From NCBI GenBank assembly GCA_030490835.1, contig CM059971.1, forward strand, positions 126,636,564-126,700,563: a stretch of 64,000 nt of DNA. The letters run 5' to 3'. Below, in pieces: positions 11,534 through 24,400 of this stretch; position 1 is the stretch's first letter; every line of letters starts with the position of its first letter. Origin of the DNA: Annona cherimola (lineage: Eukaryota; Streptophyta; Magnoliopsida; Magnoliales; Annonaceae). The position numbers and the translations under genes were made by a program. A model generated the notes under the pieces. It saw nothing but the letters and a program-made list of their open reading frames with translations, was not told the DNA's origin and did not search any database.

Positions 11534-14500
11534 ATGGCGTTTACCGATAGTAGTACAGGTAAAGGCGCTGAGCGGTTTCGTTTTTTCTGATTTTCCTCTT
11601 GAATTTGAGCGGTTTTGCATCACAATTCCGAGTTCCGACACATCCACACATTTGGCGCCAGATTACTGCGTAGGAGGAGATAAGTTGTACGAAGAGCTAT
11701 GGAGAGCTTGCGCCGGCCCGCTGGTCGATGTTCCGAAGCAAGGGGAAAGGGTTTACTACTTCCCACAAGGGCACATGGAACAGGTGATTTCTTGCTCCAA
11801 ATATCTTCCTTGAGGTTTTTCAGAAATTTTATGGGAGCTCAAGTTTTTTCTTCGGATCTTCTTGAAGTTTCTCTCTCTGTAAATCTGAATTTTTCGTCGG
11901 ACTTTTGTAGTTGGAAGCATCGACAAATCAGGAATTAGACCAGCAGATTCATCCATTCAATCTTCCCTCGAAGATTCTGTGCCGTGTTGTCAACATTCAT
12001 CTGAGGGTTTGGACCCGCTTCTTTCTTCATTTAGTGATTTTCGGCTTCCGTTTTAATTTTTTTCCTTAGTTATTTCATTTTTTAATTTTCTTTGTTAGGC
12101 TGAGCAAGAAACCGATGAAGTGTTCGCACAGATTACCTTGCAACCAGATCCTGAGGTAATACACGTTATGTGTTTGTTTTGGATTTTGATGGAATTGAAT
12201 TGATGCTATCTTTGTGGAGGTTGTGTTTGGAGTTCCCAAATTCCATTGTGATTTTGAAAAATTGACACTCGATGCAAATAGAAGCCACCATGTGGATGTG
12301 TTCTGGCTTTTTTCTGAAATGTTTTTCTTGTTTTTTTTATTATTGAATTACGAATTAGCAGACTGAACCGAAGACCCCTGATCCGATTACCACGGAGTCT
12401 CCAAGGCCGGCCGTCCGATCATTCTGTAAGATTCTAACAGCCTCTGATACGAGCACCCATGGTGGATTCTCTGTTCTCAGAAAACATGCAACCGAGTGTC
12501 TTCCTCCTTTGGTGGGTGTTTGTTCCCTTGTTCCCAACTTGTTAGTGGTTTTCGGAATTGCTTTCTTAATTATTAATTTTTTTTAAAGTTATTCTATTTG
12601 AGTTTGTTTCGAAATTTCTGTGTTTAGGACATGTCCCAGTCAACTCCAACTCAGGAGTTAGCTGCCAGAGATCTTCATGGGCTTGAGTGGCGTTTTAAGC
12701 ATATTTTCAGAGGTAGCGGAACATCTTTTATTTCGTTCTTTGTGAATTCCCTATGCTTGAAAAATAGTTCACATCATTCTTAGGTTTTCTGTTCGCTAGA
12801 TGCACCTCTGCAATGAACTTTATCGGGCTTACTGTGTTTTCTGTTGACTTCTTTACTGGTCAACTGGACTTGTTTCATTTCCATTGCTTTGATGGTAGAA
12901 TGAGATTCCGAGAATGGGAGGCGAAGTGTGTTAGAATCTTTTTTCGCCAAGTTGTGCAAGACACATTTATTATTTTCATTCTCCAGATCTCATGTAAATA
13001 TGATCTTGGTTATGAAGAGTTCAATGTGGTTATGGAATCTATAATGGAAGCACGAAAGCAATTTACAGCTCAGGCATGCACCAAATGTTGCTCTGACATG
13101 AAAATTTTCTGAACCTGTTAACTGGACAGGGCAACCCCGGAGGCATTTGCTTACCACTGGCTGGAGTACCTTTGTCACTGCGAAGAGGCTTGTTGCAGGA
13201 GATGCTTTTGTTTTCTTGAGGTAGTTTGTGCTTGACGGTTCTATTCTTTTAGCCTTTGTTGGTGAACCTATTGAATAACAAAATGTTGCTACTGCAGAGG
13301 GGAGGATGGAGAACTACGGGTAGGTGTTAGGCGTCTAACTCGGCAGCCAAGCACCATGCCGTCATCTGTGATATCTAGTCAGAGCATGCATCTAGGAGTT
13401 CTTGCCACGGCATCACATGCCATCCTAACACAAACACTGTTCACTGTTTATTATAAGCCGAGGTTTGAATCACTGCCTTTTTATTCAATTTGTACATTCT
13501 AATAATATAAGCCTCAGGTCGGATAATTATTGACATGTTATCAAGCAGGACGAGTCAATTCATCGTAAGCTTGAACAAGTATCTGGAAGCTGTTAACCAT
13601 TCTTTTTCAGTTGGTATGAGATTCAAAATGCAATTTGAAGGTGAAGATGCCCCTGAGAGGAGGTAGTGCCCGCAGGCCATTTCTTTCCTGTTCTCACAAG
13701 GATCTTCAGTGAGATGGTTCTGATTGGAGATTCCTTTTGTCTTTTCTTTCAGGTTTAGTGGCACTATTGTTGGGGTTGGAGAGGTTTCCTCTCAATGGAA
13801 AGATTCTCAATGGAGATCTTTAAAGGTATTTTGTTGCGCTTATCCAAGGTGTGTCATTTTTATGGTTTGGTTTGGTTGGTTTTGTTGATCGATTTTTCCT
13901 GACCAGGTTCAATGGGATGAAGCTGCTGCTGTTCAACGGCCTGATAGGGTCTCTCCATGGGAAATAGAGCCTTTTGCCGCATCAACATCTATAAGTCTGA
14001 ATCAACAATCAGTCATTAAGAACAAGCGATCCCGACCGTCGGTGGACGTCACAGTTCTTGGTGAGCGAACAATCCAGTGTTTATTATTTAACTTCAACTT
14101 TTTATTTATTTGTTTGTGCCTTACAATTTGACTCTGCTGTCATGGTGCAGAACCAAATAAGTCCGGATTTTGGTATTCCGGAATGATTCACTCACCAGAA
14201 ATTAGCGCCTTGAGTCACAAAAAAATGAAGGAAAATGTTGCCAGCAACAACAGTTTCATGCAGAGCACAGGGCGATCGGAGACCTGGTTGAAGGATTTTC
14301 ATGTTCCATTCTCAGTCCAGCAAGAGTGTGTTCCGTCCCCTTCAAGGGTCTCTCTGAAGCTGTTTGAGGATGCAGAAGAGCATAAATCAAGTTCTATATT
14401 GTCAGCTCCCTCAGGCTACTCTACTAGAGATTACCACCCTCTAAATCCTGTTCCGAGCTTTATTTCACATTTCACTGAAGAAGGAAAGAGGCCTGAGGCT

Positions 14501-15303
14501 CGTAATAGTTGTCGCTTGTTTGGTATTGACTTGAGTGAGGATCCCATTATTTCTCCATCCGCTGAGAGGGCTACAACAGCTTCAGTAAGAGTTTCCACTG
14601 CTCCAACAACCGAAGAATGTGGTAAGGCTGCAATCTCTGCAGCTGATTCTGACCAACAATCAGGTCTTTCGAAGGCTTCAAAAGAACGGAAGCAAGGATC
14701 ACAGGAATCTCCAAAGGAGGTCCAAAGCAAACAGAGTAGCTCCACCAGGAGTCGAACCAAGGCAAAGGCTTTTTTTTTTTTTTTTCCCAATTCTCCTAAT
14801 TCATTTTCAATTCGAAATATGCACACTCTTCTGAGTCGAGTCAATATTGGGAGGTAGCTGAAATTCTTCATGGTTGTTCATGTATATGATAGGTTCATAT
14901 GGAAGGAATTGCAGTGGGAAGAGCCGTGGACCTGGCTGCATTGGAGAGCTACGATGATCTGACAGTTGAGCTAGAGCGGATGTTTGAGATTGACGGTGAG
15001 CTTCATGACCCGAAGAAATGGGGAATTGCATATACAGATAATGAAGGGGACATGGTGCGGGTGGGCGACGATCCATGGCAGTAAGTATTACCAAACTACA
15101 TATAGACTGATATTGAGTGGGGAACACAGTGGCGTGGACTGATGTTACATGAACCTGTTTTTTCCTGCAGGGAGTTCTGTAGAATGGCAAAGAAAATTAT
15201 CATCTATCCATGCGAAGAAGCCAGGAAGGCAAATCCCATGTGCAAACTTACATCAACAGTTGTAGGGACTGCAACCATTGATTCAGAGCTGAAATTGGAA
15301 TGA
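11534..15303 (+). CDS. Auxin response factor, ARF1/ARF9-like class (B3 + ARF + PB1)
   Basis: Nuclear transcription factor that binds TGTC auxin response elements. I read 14 coding exons: 11534-11558, 11662-11783, 11911-12006, 12099-12155, 12359-12511, 12628-12712, 13130-13220, 13298-13462, 13549-13662, 13753-13825, 13907-14060, 14151-14761, 14893-15080, 15171-15303. They total 2,067 nt, or 688 residues, normal for the ARF1 clade. Residues 1-100 hold the dimerisation segment with [14 protein letters not shown] and [10 protein letters not shown]. The B3 domain (about 122-224) has [16 protein letters not shown] and [12 protein letters not shown]. The ARF ancillary domain spans about 250-350. The middle region is Ser-rich, not Gln-rich, and has RLFGIDL (about 500-506), like the repression motif of B-class ARFs. 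PB1 (about 583-670) keeps GRAVDL and the acidic [15 protein letters not shown] loop. A repressor role follows from family knowledge. No miR160, miR167 or TAS3 target site was seen. Introns are GT-AG except the one before exon 13, which is GC-AG. Confidence 0.93.
12356..12361 (+). other. NAGNAG tandem splice acceptor at ARF exon 5
   Basis: The acceptor reads TAGCAG. Splicing after the first AG starts the exon with CAG (Gln); splicing after the second removes only that Gln. Both keep the frame, so two isoforms differing by one residue, just before the B3 domain, are possible. Confidence 0.55.
14762..14892 (+). other. GC-AG intron of the ARF gene, directly before PB1
   Basis: Exon 12 ends ...CGAACCAAG and the intron starts GCAAAGG; it ends TATGATAG before GTTCATATG. 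Joining there restores the family-typical [19 protein letters not shown]. No GT donor at this point gives the expected protein. The donor context AAG/GCAAAG is typical of GC donors. A T-run lies just inside the donor, not near the acceptor. If the 131-nt intron is retained, the frame stays open for 31-32 residues and stops at TAG 14,855-14,857, giving an ARF without PB1. Confidence 0.85.
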
Positions 15304-15650
15304 TGACAATAATTTTGATTCTTCTTCTTTTACCTCCTCATTCTTCTCCTTCATTGACATGGGTGGGGAGATTATAGAGGGGGGCCAGAGAAGGCGTTAG
15401 TTTATGATATATATGTCAAGCTCGGTTTTTCAGAGCTGTAGGGGTTGCATGGGAAGGGGTTAAAAGTGAAAATTTGGATTTTTAGAGTTAGCAGCATGTT
15501 TAGAATTGGGGTTTGGAATTTGTGAATAGGAGTTGGGGCCGTGGTCACATCTGTTTGTTTTTTGGCTTCCTTGTAAATATGTGCTTGACTTAGTAAGCTA
15601 TTCTGTTTGCCGCAAATTTAAGTCAGAAAAAATTGAAGTCTTACTCTCTC
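15304..15650 (+). other. Likely 3' UTR of the ARF gene
   Basis: T-rich and GT-rich sequence follows the TGA. No canonical AATAAA is visible, but TTTGTTTGTTTT and TTGTAAATATGTG near 15,550-15,585 resemble plant far-upstream elements. The end is approximate. Confidence 0.4.
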
Positions 15651-16354
15651 CCTCCTATTCCTGAACACTGTTGCATGCTATCTGCAAAACACGTGCAGAA
15701 CTGAAACTTCCGCGAAACTGTCTGCAGTAGTGGATGCACAGCAATTGCATTGCATGTTGTCACTCACCACCAATCGAATCGACGGCTGCTAGAGCACTTG
15801 CAGCAGATTCAGCTCCATGGCGTTAGGCTGGTTGGTACACAACCAGGACAGACGTTATCAGTAACATGTGGAGTACGGGTGGAACTGCTACTGGTGAAAA
15901 TTTTAGGTGGCCTGCAAGAGCTCGTACAGTAGCCCTTGGAGAATGGGAATGCAGCAGAGCAGGCTGTGGCTGTGCCATCACTTATCAGTATTTCACATGT
16001 GACATGCCATCTTAGCCTCCCTCACAGCCGTTTGGTGGGGGGGTGGGGTGTGGGCCCTCTACCTGACCTGAGACTGAGTAGTTCTGTTAATGCCGTTGAA
16101 TTTCTTTTGGCTCTCTCTCCCAGCTTTTCCTATCGATGTCTTTCTTGGATGGAAGAAAAGTGGAGGTAAAAAAAAATAAAAGCCCGATATCACGAGATGT
16201 GGAGAGGCCTCTGCGTCTGCTCACAGCAGTGGGTGGGGGCACCGTGCCGGTCTCTGCCCCACGCCGTAAAACGCAGGGTGTGGCGTGTGGTCCTTGTCCA
16301 TTTTACTGCTGCTTACAGAGGAGATACCGTCTCCTAAGTCCTAACCGAGTGGAG

Positions 16355-16690
16355 TGAAAGTGTTGTTTCAGAACATGCAAGATTTTTTTATCCAATTGGT
16401 GGTGAAAGTGACTGTTTCAAACCGTACAGGAATTTTTTTGATTAAATTTAGATCGATGAATTTATAACGATGTGTATTAGGAATAAGTAAAGTTGTATGA
16501 AATTGTAAGAATGTATATTCGGAGTAAGTAAAGTTGTATCGGTAACGGGCAAAGTTATGTTGGAAATTGAAAAAATGTTTTAGAAATTGAAATTTTTTCT
16601 TGATAATGGTGATACATATTCAATTTCAAAAATCTTATATAATCTGGTATATAGATTCAATTTGATAATTTTGTATGGTTCAGAACAAAC
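16355..16690. repeat. Short element with direct and inverted repeats
   Basis: A block starting GTGAAAGTG at 16,357 is repeated about 54 bp further on with mismatches. The second copy (GTTTCAAACCGTACAGGAA...) is also an approximate inverted match of the right edge, ...TTTTGTATGGTTCAGAAC, near 16,680. Inside, GTGTATTAGGAATAAGTAAA and GTATATTCGGAGTAAGTAAA are direct repeats about 43 bp apart. It may be a decayed MITE; no target-site duplication is clear. Confidence 0.35.
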
Positions 16691-17839
16691 CCATTAATAA
16701 AAGAAAGTGAATAAATGGAAACTTGTTTGGAATGGAAGGAGGGCTCGGTTCGCTTACCCTAAAGGGGAAAGTGACAAGGCATAAATCCTTCCATTCAAAC
16801 TGGACCTTTTGGCCACTAGTTGAAAGAAATGTATCACTTTCTAGACGGCGTAGCTTTCCCAAAAGCGATGAGGTCGACGCCAAGGAAACCTCTCTTACTC
16901 TGGAGGGCGTGGTGGATGATACACAGACGGCCGTCACATACTTTCGCTGTCTCCATTTAAAGTAAGCCTCGGATATACCTCCCCACAAATTTACAAAGAA
17001 AAATTCATCTCCTCTCCCCTTTTCTACTCCCTAAGAGTGCAAATTTTATTCTATTTTTTACTTTTTTTAAAAAATAAATCTCAATACAACTGATGAAATT
17101 CGACTATGAGAAAAGACATTAAAGAATCTTTAGAAAATTAATCATGATGGTTAGGAGAAATACCTAGCGGTTCGAAGTTAAAACATGATAATCCTGAAAT
17201 AAAATTTTCCATTTCTAAAAAAAAAAACTTTTTTCATTACAAAAAATAATAACCTACTTTTTTTCATTTCCAAAAAAACTTCTCAGAATCCTAATAAACG
17301 TTTTTATATTTCCAATACACAACAACAAATTTATCATACATTCTCATCCCATCTTCATCACATCTTAGCTTTGAACAATTATGATATAAAAAATTTTCAT
17401 TTTTATCCAACAAAATCCTTACAAATAAAATACATATGTTTTTAAAATAAAATTAAAAGAGAAGTGATCTAGTGGTGCATGTACCACTAGAGTTACGCTG
17501 GAAGCCCCACAGATGCATATACCAAAATCCAATCCACTCATTGTGGAATAATTTATTTAACTAGAAGACTAAGGTTTTTTTTTTTTTGTTTTTTCACAAG
17601 GCACATCTAAAAAGTTGTAAAATTTATGTAATAAAATTATTTAATTTTTATATTAATTTAAAAGCTATATATTCAATATTTACTCCGACTAAGACAACAT
17701 TTCTTTAAATTCTTACTACGTTCTAATGCATTTGCTGAATGAATCTAAGCTTTTCACAATTTACAAACAATCACAGAATTTAAGCAGGTACGGCCAATCC
17801 ACTATGCTGATTGAAATGACTTTTGTGTTATGATAAAAT

Positions 17840-17970
17840 AAATGATTTTAGCCACGAGGCATTGTGGTAACCTGTCTTGGGCACAATGGGCAGTTGGCAG
17901 GTTTGAGTTCCACTTTCATGCGGGTGAATTAGGTATAATTTTACAAATTTTCCCTCGTGCAGGGGGTTTT
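17840..17970 (+). mobile_element. Possible tRNA-derived SINE remnant
   Basis: GGCATTGTGGTAACCTG resembles an RNA polymerase III A box as found in plant SINEs, and GGTTTGAGTTCC about 45 bp later resembles a B box with one extra base. No clear tail or target-site duplication, so the call is weak. Confidence 0.25.
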
Positions 17971-20126
17971 ATAGATTCTCCAAGTATAAAGTTATTTATA
18001 GAAATTTCTTTCTTAAATAACTTCCTCTCCATGGCACGGGCGTAATGAATATATTTGATTGTAGTATCAGTTATCATTTATATAAATACAAATAAAAATG
18101 ATTTTAAACAATAGTACTAGTTAGGATGAGTATGAATCCTAACAAAGATGTTTTTACAACAAATTACGGTGGTACATGCCCAAAATAGAAAAAGATGATA
18201 ATGGTAAGAAGTTTAATGCATGTCTCTGCGTCGAGAATCATGGCCTGCACCGCTGCACCTGTCCGGTTATTATTGTGCAGTAAATTAGTAATGGCGATGC
18301 TTGCTCCGGCCGGACGTGATGGCTGATGCGCTGCCCTATGGAACTGTGCATGTGAATTTCAATGAAGTTTTTTTTCTTTTTCTTTTTTAAAGAAAAAAAT
18401 GGAAATTTCCAAAGAAGTTAAACCGTCCAAAACCATATCGTGGGTCCCCAAATCCTAGCTATGGAGTAACTTCAATCTATTTTCTAACAACAGTTAAGGC
18501 TTAAAGAGTCATTTAACTAGAAACCCACCATTTTATTATGGGACGTTTCTATCTTTACTCTGGTTAATGTTTTTATTTTATCATATGATATTTGGACCTA
18601 CCTTTTTGGGGTGTCATTCCTAGCATCTTTTGAACAAGTTGGAGTTGGATGGGATTATATAGACACCTCCCACACGTGAAGGAAGACTAGAGCTGTTCAA
18701 AGTAAAAAGAGTCTAAAAGTGTGGGTCCCGGCTGCTGCCTGTGGAACATTAATCAATTATGTTTACTTTGATTATTCACTGCGGGTTTTATGTACATTTA
18801 TTGGACAGTTAAATTTGGAAAAAAAAATCATTAATTGAAGTTACTATTGTTGGATGGACTGAGATTTGCATGCCTTTGCACGTGTACCGCCGGCATGAAC
18901 TCAACGATCTGCCTTAGACATCGCCTGATGAATTAAAAATTTAAGATCGATAAAAGTGGTTGTGATGTAAGACTGAATAAAATGCATAAATTTTAAAAGA
19001 GATACGGATTATATAGATATAACCTATGCATTAGTTTTTGGCGTAATCTTATCTAATTTTCGCCATTGCGTTTAGCCTCGGTTTTGTTCTTTAAAAAAAA
19101 TTAGTAAATTAAATTTCATTCAAAAATAACTACATTTGCTTAAAAATATATAGATTTACATGAAAACTATATAAAAAAATTTAGATATATGGACGGCTGA
19201 ACTAAAATAATAATGTTTTAAACCATTTAAATATTTAAAATACAACTTTAAAAATTAGTATAAATCAAACAATCTTAGTAGGATCATTTTACGTACTTTC
19301 TTAGATGTTGCTCACACACATTTTCCACTCATGAAATTTGTTCTCCTAATAAAACAAATAATTTTAAATAGAATAGGCAGAATAAATTCCACATCTTCAT
19401 CAAAGTATGCCAACGTATACAATTTCCACTGCTAGATATTGAACTTTTTGGTAACTCTTGATGTTTCACAATTATGACTTAGAAATTGAAAATGACTTCC
19501 ATAAAAATCATTAACATTTTGTACTATTTAAAGATGCAACGAGGAGCTTTGGTTTTTATTTTTATTTTTTTTTATTGCTGTGATGGCACACCATGAGCAC
19601 AGAGGGGCCACGGCATGGCACTGGCAGTCATTGGGTTGTGAGCATGTGAGAAGACAGGCAGGCAGGCAGGGAGGCAGGGAAAGAAGGCCAACAGCCCTTG
19701 GAAATCCAACAGGCCAAATCACCACAGCAATAGCATCCACACGCAACAAATTACACCAGGATAAAATAATATAAAATAAATTAGAACAAAATAAAAAGGT
19801 GGTCTTCTGCCATGCGTAATCAATTAGAGCCCTTGAAAATTTTCTTCCCCCAACTTTCAACTCCACAAGGAATGGGAGTAAGATTATATTAGTGCAAATG
19901 GGGCGAGGCTTTTTCCACTTTTATTTAAGAACTCTACCCACTGAAAAGAGAGTTTGTTGGAAATGCAAAAGTGTGGTGAACCAATTGTTTAAGGGGTTTG
20001 CACTCCGCACTTGCAGCCCCCGCTACAGCAACCGAGCTACGCGCGACGCCACGTGGGCTTGCGCCGTACAATCCTTTTTGAATGCTTTCCCCTCGTGTGT
20101 GCGGTGGTGGAGATTGATTGATGGAT

Positions 20127-20530
20127 CCCGACTGCATACATTCATGTGTATTTTAAGTTAAAATATAATATTTATTATATTTTTTTATTTATCTTTTGGT
20201 TTTTCTTCATAAAAATGTTTTATTAAATTTATTTAAGTCGTATATCAAATTTTTTCATTTTAAAATACTTTTATATTTTTACTTTTGACTTTTTTAAAAA
20301 AAAATCGATTTCACGAGTACGTAAGTATTTTTTCACTCCTTAAAAATTTATTTTTTCAAAATAAAAAATAAAAATATAAAAGTATCTTAAAATGACAAAA
20401 CTTGATACACAGATTAAATATATTTGATAAAAAAAATTTATGAAGAAAAATTTAAAAATAAACAAAAATTTATTATATTTTAGCTTAGAAATACACCTAA
20501 AATGTATATAATGAATGTGCAGGTTGCACG
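20127..20530. mobile_element. Foldback (inverted-repeat) element
   Basis: The left arm from GCATACATTCATGTGTATTTTAAG and the right arm ending AATACACCTAAAATG...AATGAATGTGC are approximate reverse complements, and AAATATATTTAAT-type sequence pairs across a centre near 20,320. Overall a hairpin of about 400 bp with arms near 180 bp. No coding capacity; ends estimated by eye. Confidence 0.5.
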
Positions 20531-21289
20531 CATGTGTTTTATCTCTCTCCTCCACGTGGGGCCCACACAGCCCTAGAAGGCTCTGATGCTGGACCACACC
20601 ACATGTGCGTGCCAGAAAAATCGACCAACTGCAGAGCACTGACCCCCTCGTGGTCGTGGGCCATTGCATTTCTACCTAACTGAATAATATCAAGTGGTAA
20701 TGTCAGTAAAATAGGAGAATATATCAATTAATCAAATATATATATTTATTTTTTTTATAATAAAAAAAATCAGAGCTGAGAATTCTCACCAGCATTTTCC
20801 ACGTAATGAGGCAACTCTCGTTTCAACCTCCCTTTATACGGGTTATGATGATATTGTTAGTTCGCAACTATGTTAGTCCAAATTAAATGAAAATATTTTT
20901 TCAAGTGTACTTATCTCATATCAAATAAATGTTTGATTTTTAAAAAATCTATACGCATCCAATATTTAAAAATTTTGGGATACGAGTTAAATATATTTTG
21001 AAAAAAAATTTATGCAAAAAAAAGTAAAATAATAATAAAAATAATAATAAGATAAACCTTTTAGGTAATCGGGCTAACAAGATTGCAGTGGGAAGGCGAA
21101 GATGGAAAAGACGTCATTCATTTTTCTTCTTCAATTGAAAGTCGATACTGAGCATTTATAGCCATATAATTGGCTGCTGCTGCTGAAGGAATAATAAATT
21201 CAAGAAAAGCTCAGGTCATTAAATGTGGACTTGCATAATAGAATACGAAGTGGGCACGTTTGTTAACGTGTAGGAGTTGATTTTCTAAG

Positions 21290-21404
21290 GTTAATTATTG
21301 CTCTATTAATTATATTATTTTTCTTACTCTTATTTTACATTTCAATTATTTTTCTTATCAACTATATACAATAAACTTATTTATTTTAACTATAACACTT
21401 ATTT
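21290..21404. repeat. Left half of an AT-rich repeat split by the LINE
   Basis: This segment, continued at 27,491-27,600 on the other side of the LINE, matches an AT-rich repeat at about 31,035-31,200: compare AATTATTTTTCTTATCAACT here with AATCATTTTTCTTATCAATT there, and the following TTTATTTTAACT with TTTATTCTAATT. The LINE therefore inserted into an older dispersed repeat, probably a decayed MITE related to family M1. Confidence 0.5.
21387..21404. repeat. Target-site duplication, LINE 3' side
   Basis: TTAACTATAACACTTATT, identical to the copy at 27,491-27,508. Confidence 0.93.
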
Positions 21405-21438
21405 TATTTTATTTTTGATAAAAGGAAACACTCTAATC

Positions 21439-24400
21439 CTACTCCCTATCAATTATGAAGGGAGTAGAAGAAGAGAGATCCAAAATATTCATTGCCAAAA
21501 AATTGTCAGTACACAAGTTTCTACAAATAGCAGCGGGTGGATTATCCCACCAAACCTGATGATCCACAGAGGAAACCAAAATAAATTCAGCTAAGGAATG
21601 AGCCACAGCATTTCCTTGCCGAAGAACATGATGAGCAGAAAAAGATTTGTTGTTGGCGAAGATAGATCTGATCTCATCAATGATATAGCCAGCGTCAGAC
21701 ATGATGGGGTGTGAATTTGATATGAAGTTGCATAAGATGAGGGAGTCAGTTTCGAACTGCACAAGTCTGAGATCCAACTGGATCGCCCATTTTAGCCCCA
21801 AAAGGAAAGCCGTGGCTTCCATGAAAAGTGACTCCATAGCACCGGCCCGTCTCCAGCCGCACGCCGCCACAAACTCCCCTGAGGCATCCCTTATGACAGC
21901 CGCACAGCCAAAGAAGTCCATATTCACCTGCCGACGTGCATCAACGTTTAGCTTCAGAAAAGCCTGCGGCGGCCTAATCCATCTGGCCACCATGGGACCG
22001 TCCACCAGTCCAGACGAAGAAAGCAAATTAGCACATTTGTGCTGGGTAAGGAAGTCGAAGCACCAGGCCAAAATGTCAGTGAAGATTGGTTGGATATTCT
22101 CTTCCCGAAGTCTGTTACGGAGAAACCACACCCTCCAGCAGCAGAGAACAAAAAGGGTAAGGTCCTTAGTCATGTTCCTCCGCACAAGGGTACCCATAAC
22201 TTCCATGACCGACGAATCGCGGGGATCCAAACTTGCCGCAATCCAACAAACTCCCAAGGATTTAGCACATCCAAGAAAAAGGTGGTTCACATCCTCAATA
22301 TCATTCATACAAAATAGACATCGCTGATCAATCTGAAGGCCCCGATGGCATAGATTCTTGAGAGTGGGAAGGGCATCGATGAGGAGACGCCATCCAAAGA
22401 TAATGACTTTGCTAGGGAGTTTCAGTCGCCAGATAGCTTTGTAACAGTGAGAAAGAGGCTGGTTTGCTTCGTGTACGCATAAGAGTCTATATGCCGACCT
22501 GACCGAAAAGGAACCATCAGGTTCATGCATCCAAAAAATCGAGTCAACCGCCCTCCTGGGGGGGAGAGGGATCGATCGAACCTCATGCCAAGTAGCCTCC
22601 CCCGCTGCAGCCAGAATCTGCTCCCCTATCCATGAATTTGTTGTAGAATCAATAAAATGGCTTACCGTCACGTTCTCAGGGATAGAGATTGGAAGAGGAC
22701 CCGCTTTGTTAACCTTCGACCTGAGCCAAGAATCATTGAAGAAAGACACCCTTCTCCCGTCACCAATACGCCACTTGCACCCACCCCGAATGATATCCCT
22801 CGCAGATAAGATGCTCTTCCAAGTATAGGAGTCCGTGGGCTTCGCTTTACAAGACCAAATATCCGAGAACGGGAAATATTTAGCTTTAAGAACCGTATGA
22901 CAAAGCGACGATCTGCCAACCACAAGTCTCCAAACTTGCTTCGCAAGAAGGGCGTAGTTGAAATTGTGGAAATCCCGAAACCCGAGGCCGCCCGCACACT
23001 TAGGTTTGCACATCTCCTTCCATGCAACCCAGCTCATCTTCCTTTTGCCATCCTTGTCTCCCCACCAGAATTTGCTGAGCATCCCATTTATGTCATTACA
23101 GAATGATTTAGGCAAAAGGAAGATGCTCATCGTGTACGCGGGAATAGCCTGAGCAACCGCCTTTATAAGCACCTCTTTCCCACCCCAAGATAGCATCTTT
23201 CCTTTCCACCCCTGAATTTTATGCCGGATGCGCTCTTTAAGATCTCTCAGAAAACCCATCTTTGATCTGCCCAACCAAGCCGGAAGGCCCAGATAATAAT
23301 TGAATTCATTTCCCTCCGATCCCAGAAGCCGAGCCAACACAATCCTGTCATGGGTATCCACATTTGAGCTGAAGAAGATAGCCGTCTTATCCGCGTTAAC
23401 CGATTGGCCCGAAGAATCCGTATATAATTTGAGAATGTCCAAGAACTTCCTTATCACCCTCCCATCCGCCCGAAGGAAGATAATCGCGTCATCTGCAAAG
23501 AATAGATGGGAGATAGTCGGTCCGTGAGGATGAAGGTTAATGCCATATATGGAACCCCTTGTGACTTCATGGGAAATCAGAGCCGAAAGACCCTCTGCGC
23601 ATATCAAGAAGAGGTATGGAGAAAGAGGGTCCCCCTGCCTTAATCCCCGCTGAGGTAGAAAGAAGTGAGATTTAAATCCATTGACATTAACACGGTACCG
23701 CACAGAAGAGATGCATGCCATCACCCAGTTGATCCAGACCTCGTTGAAATTCATTGCCTCCATAATCCGTTTGAGAAAGCTCCATTCAACCCTATCATAA
23801 GCTTTAGACATATCCAGCTTGATGGCCATTTCATGCTTCCGCCCCTTTTTGCGTCTCCTCAAAGAGTGGATAGCCTCATAAGCGATTAGCATGTTTTCGG
23901 TAATGAGGCGACCCGGGAGGAACGCGCTTTGTTCTTCACCAATGATCTCCTTGAGGACCCCCCGAAGTCTATTGGACAATACCTTGGTCAATATCTTGTA
24001 GACCACGTTGCATAGACTGATTGGTCTAAATTGGGATAACAACTTGGCCCCTTTCCTCTTTGGGATTAAAACCAGTGTGGTTGCATTTGCCTCCCATAAG
24101 TGCCTGTGTAGCAGTTCAGGATTGCGCTCATCCATGAATCTCTTGCACCAGTCAGTAATCTCTGTGCCCACTGTACTCCAATGACGTTGGTAAAAGCCCG
24201 CGGACATGCCATCCGGACCCGGCGCCTTAGTTGGCCCCATGCACTTAACCGCCTTCACCACTTCCTCAGTTTGCAGAGGGACCGATAGAGAGAGTCTTTG
24301 ACAATCAGTAAGGCCCCTGGTTATTACTTGCTCAACCCAATTCGCATCCCGGGGGAAAGATGATGAATAGACTTCCTGGAAGTGTTTCATTGCTAAGTCC

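Larger units (their letters stand above)
15651..20126. other. Gene-poor intergenic DNA
   Basis: No supported gene. Poly(A) and poly(T) runs, a possible SINE at about 17,840-17,970, a small perfect hairpin at 17,469-17,490 (CTAGTGGT/ACCACTAG) and a complex repeat at about 16,355-16,690 are present. A GGCA-rich tract sits near 19,655-19,680. Confidence 0.5.

Noticed and set aside
14183..14857. A separate 224-residue gene
   Set aside because: It is ARF exon 12 read on into the GC-AG intron; its poly-Phe tail comes from an intronic T-run.
17130..17180. tRNA-like GGTTCGAA motif
   Set aside because: No cloverleaf could be drawn and no A box lies at the right distance.
21701..22327. Plus-strand frames within the LINE
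   Set aside because: These are shadows of the reverse-transcriptase and RNase H coding strand.
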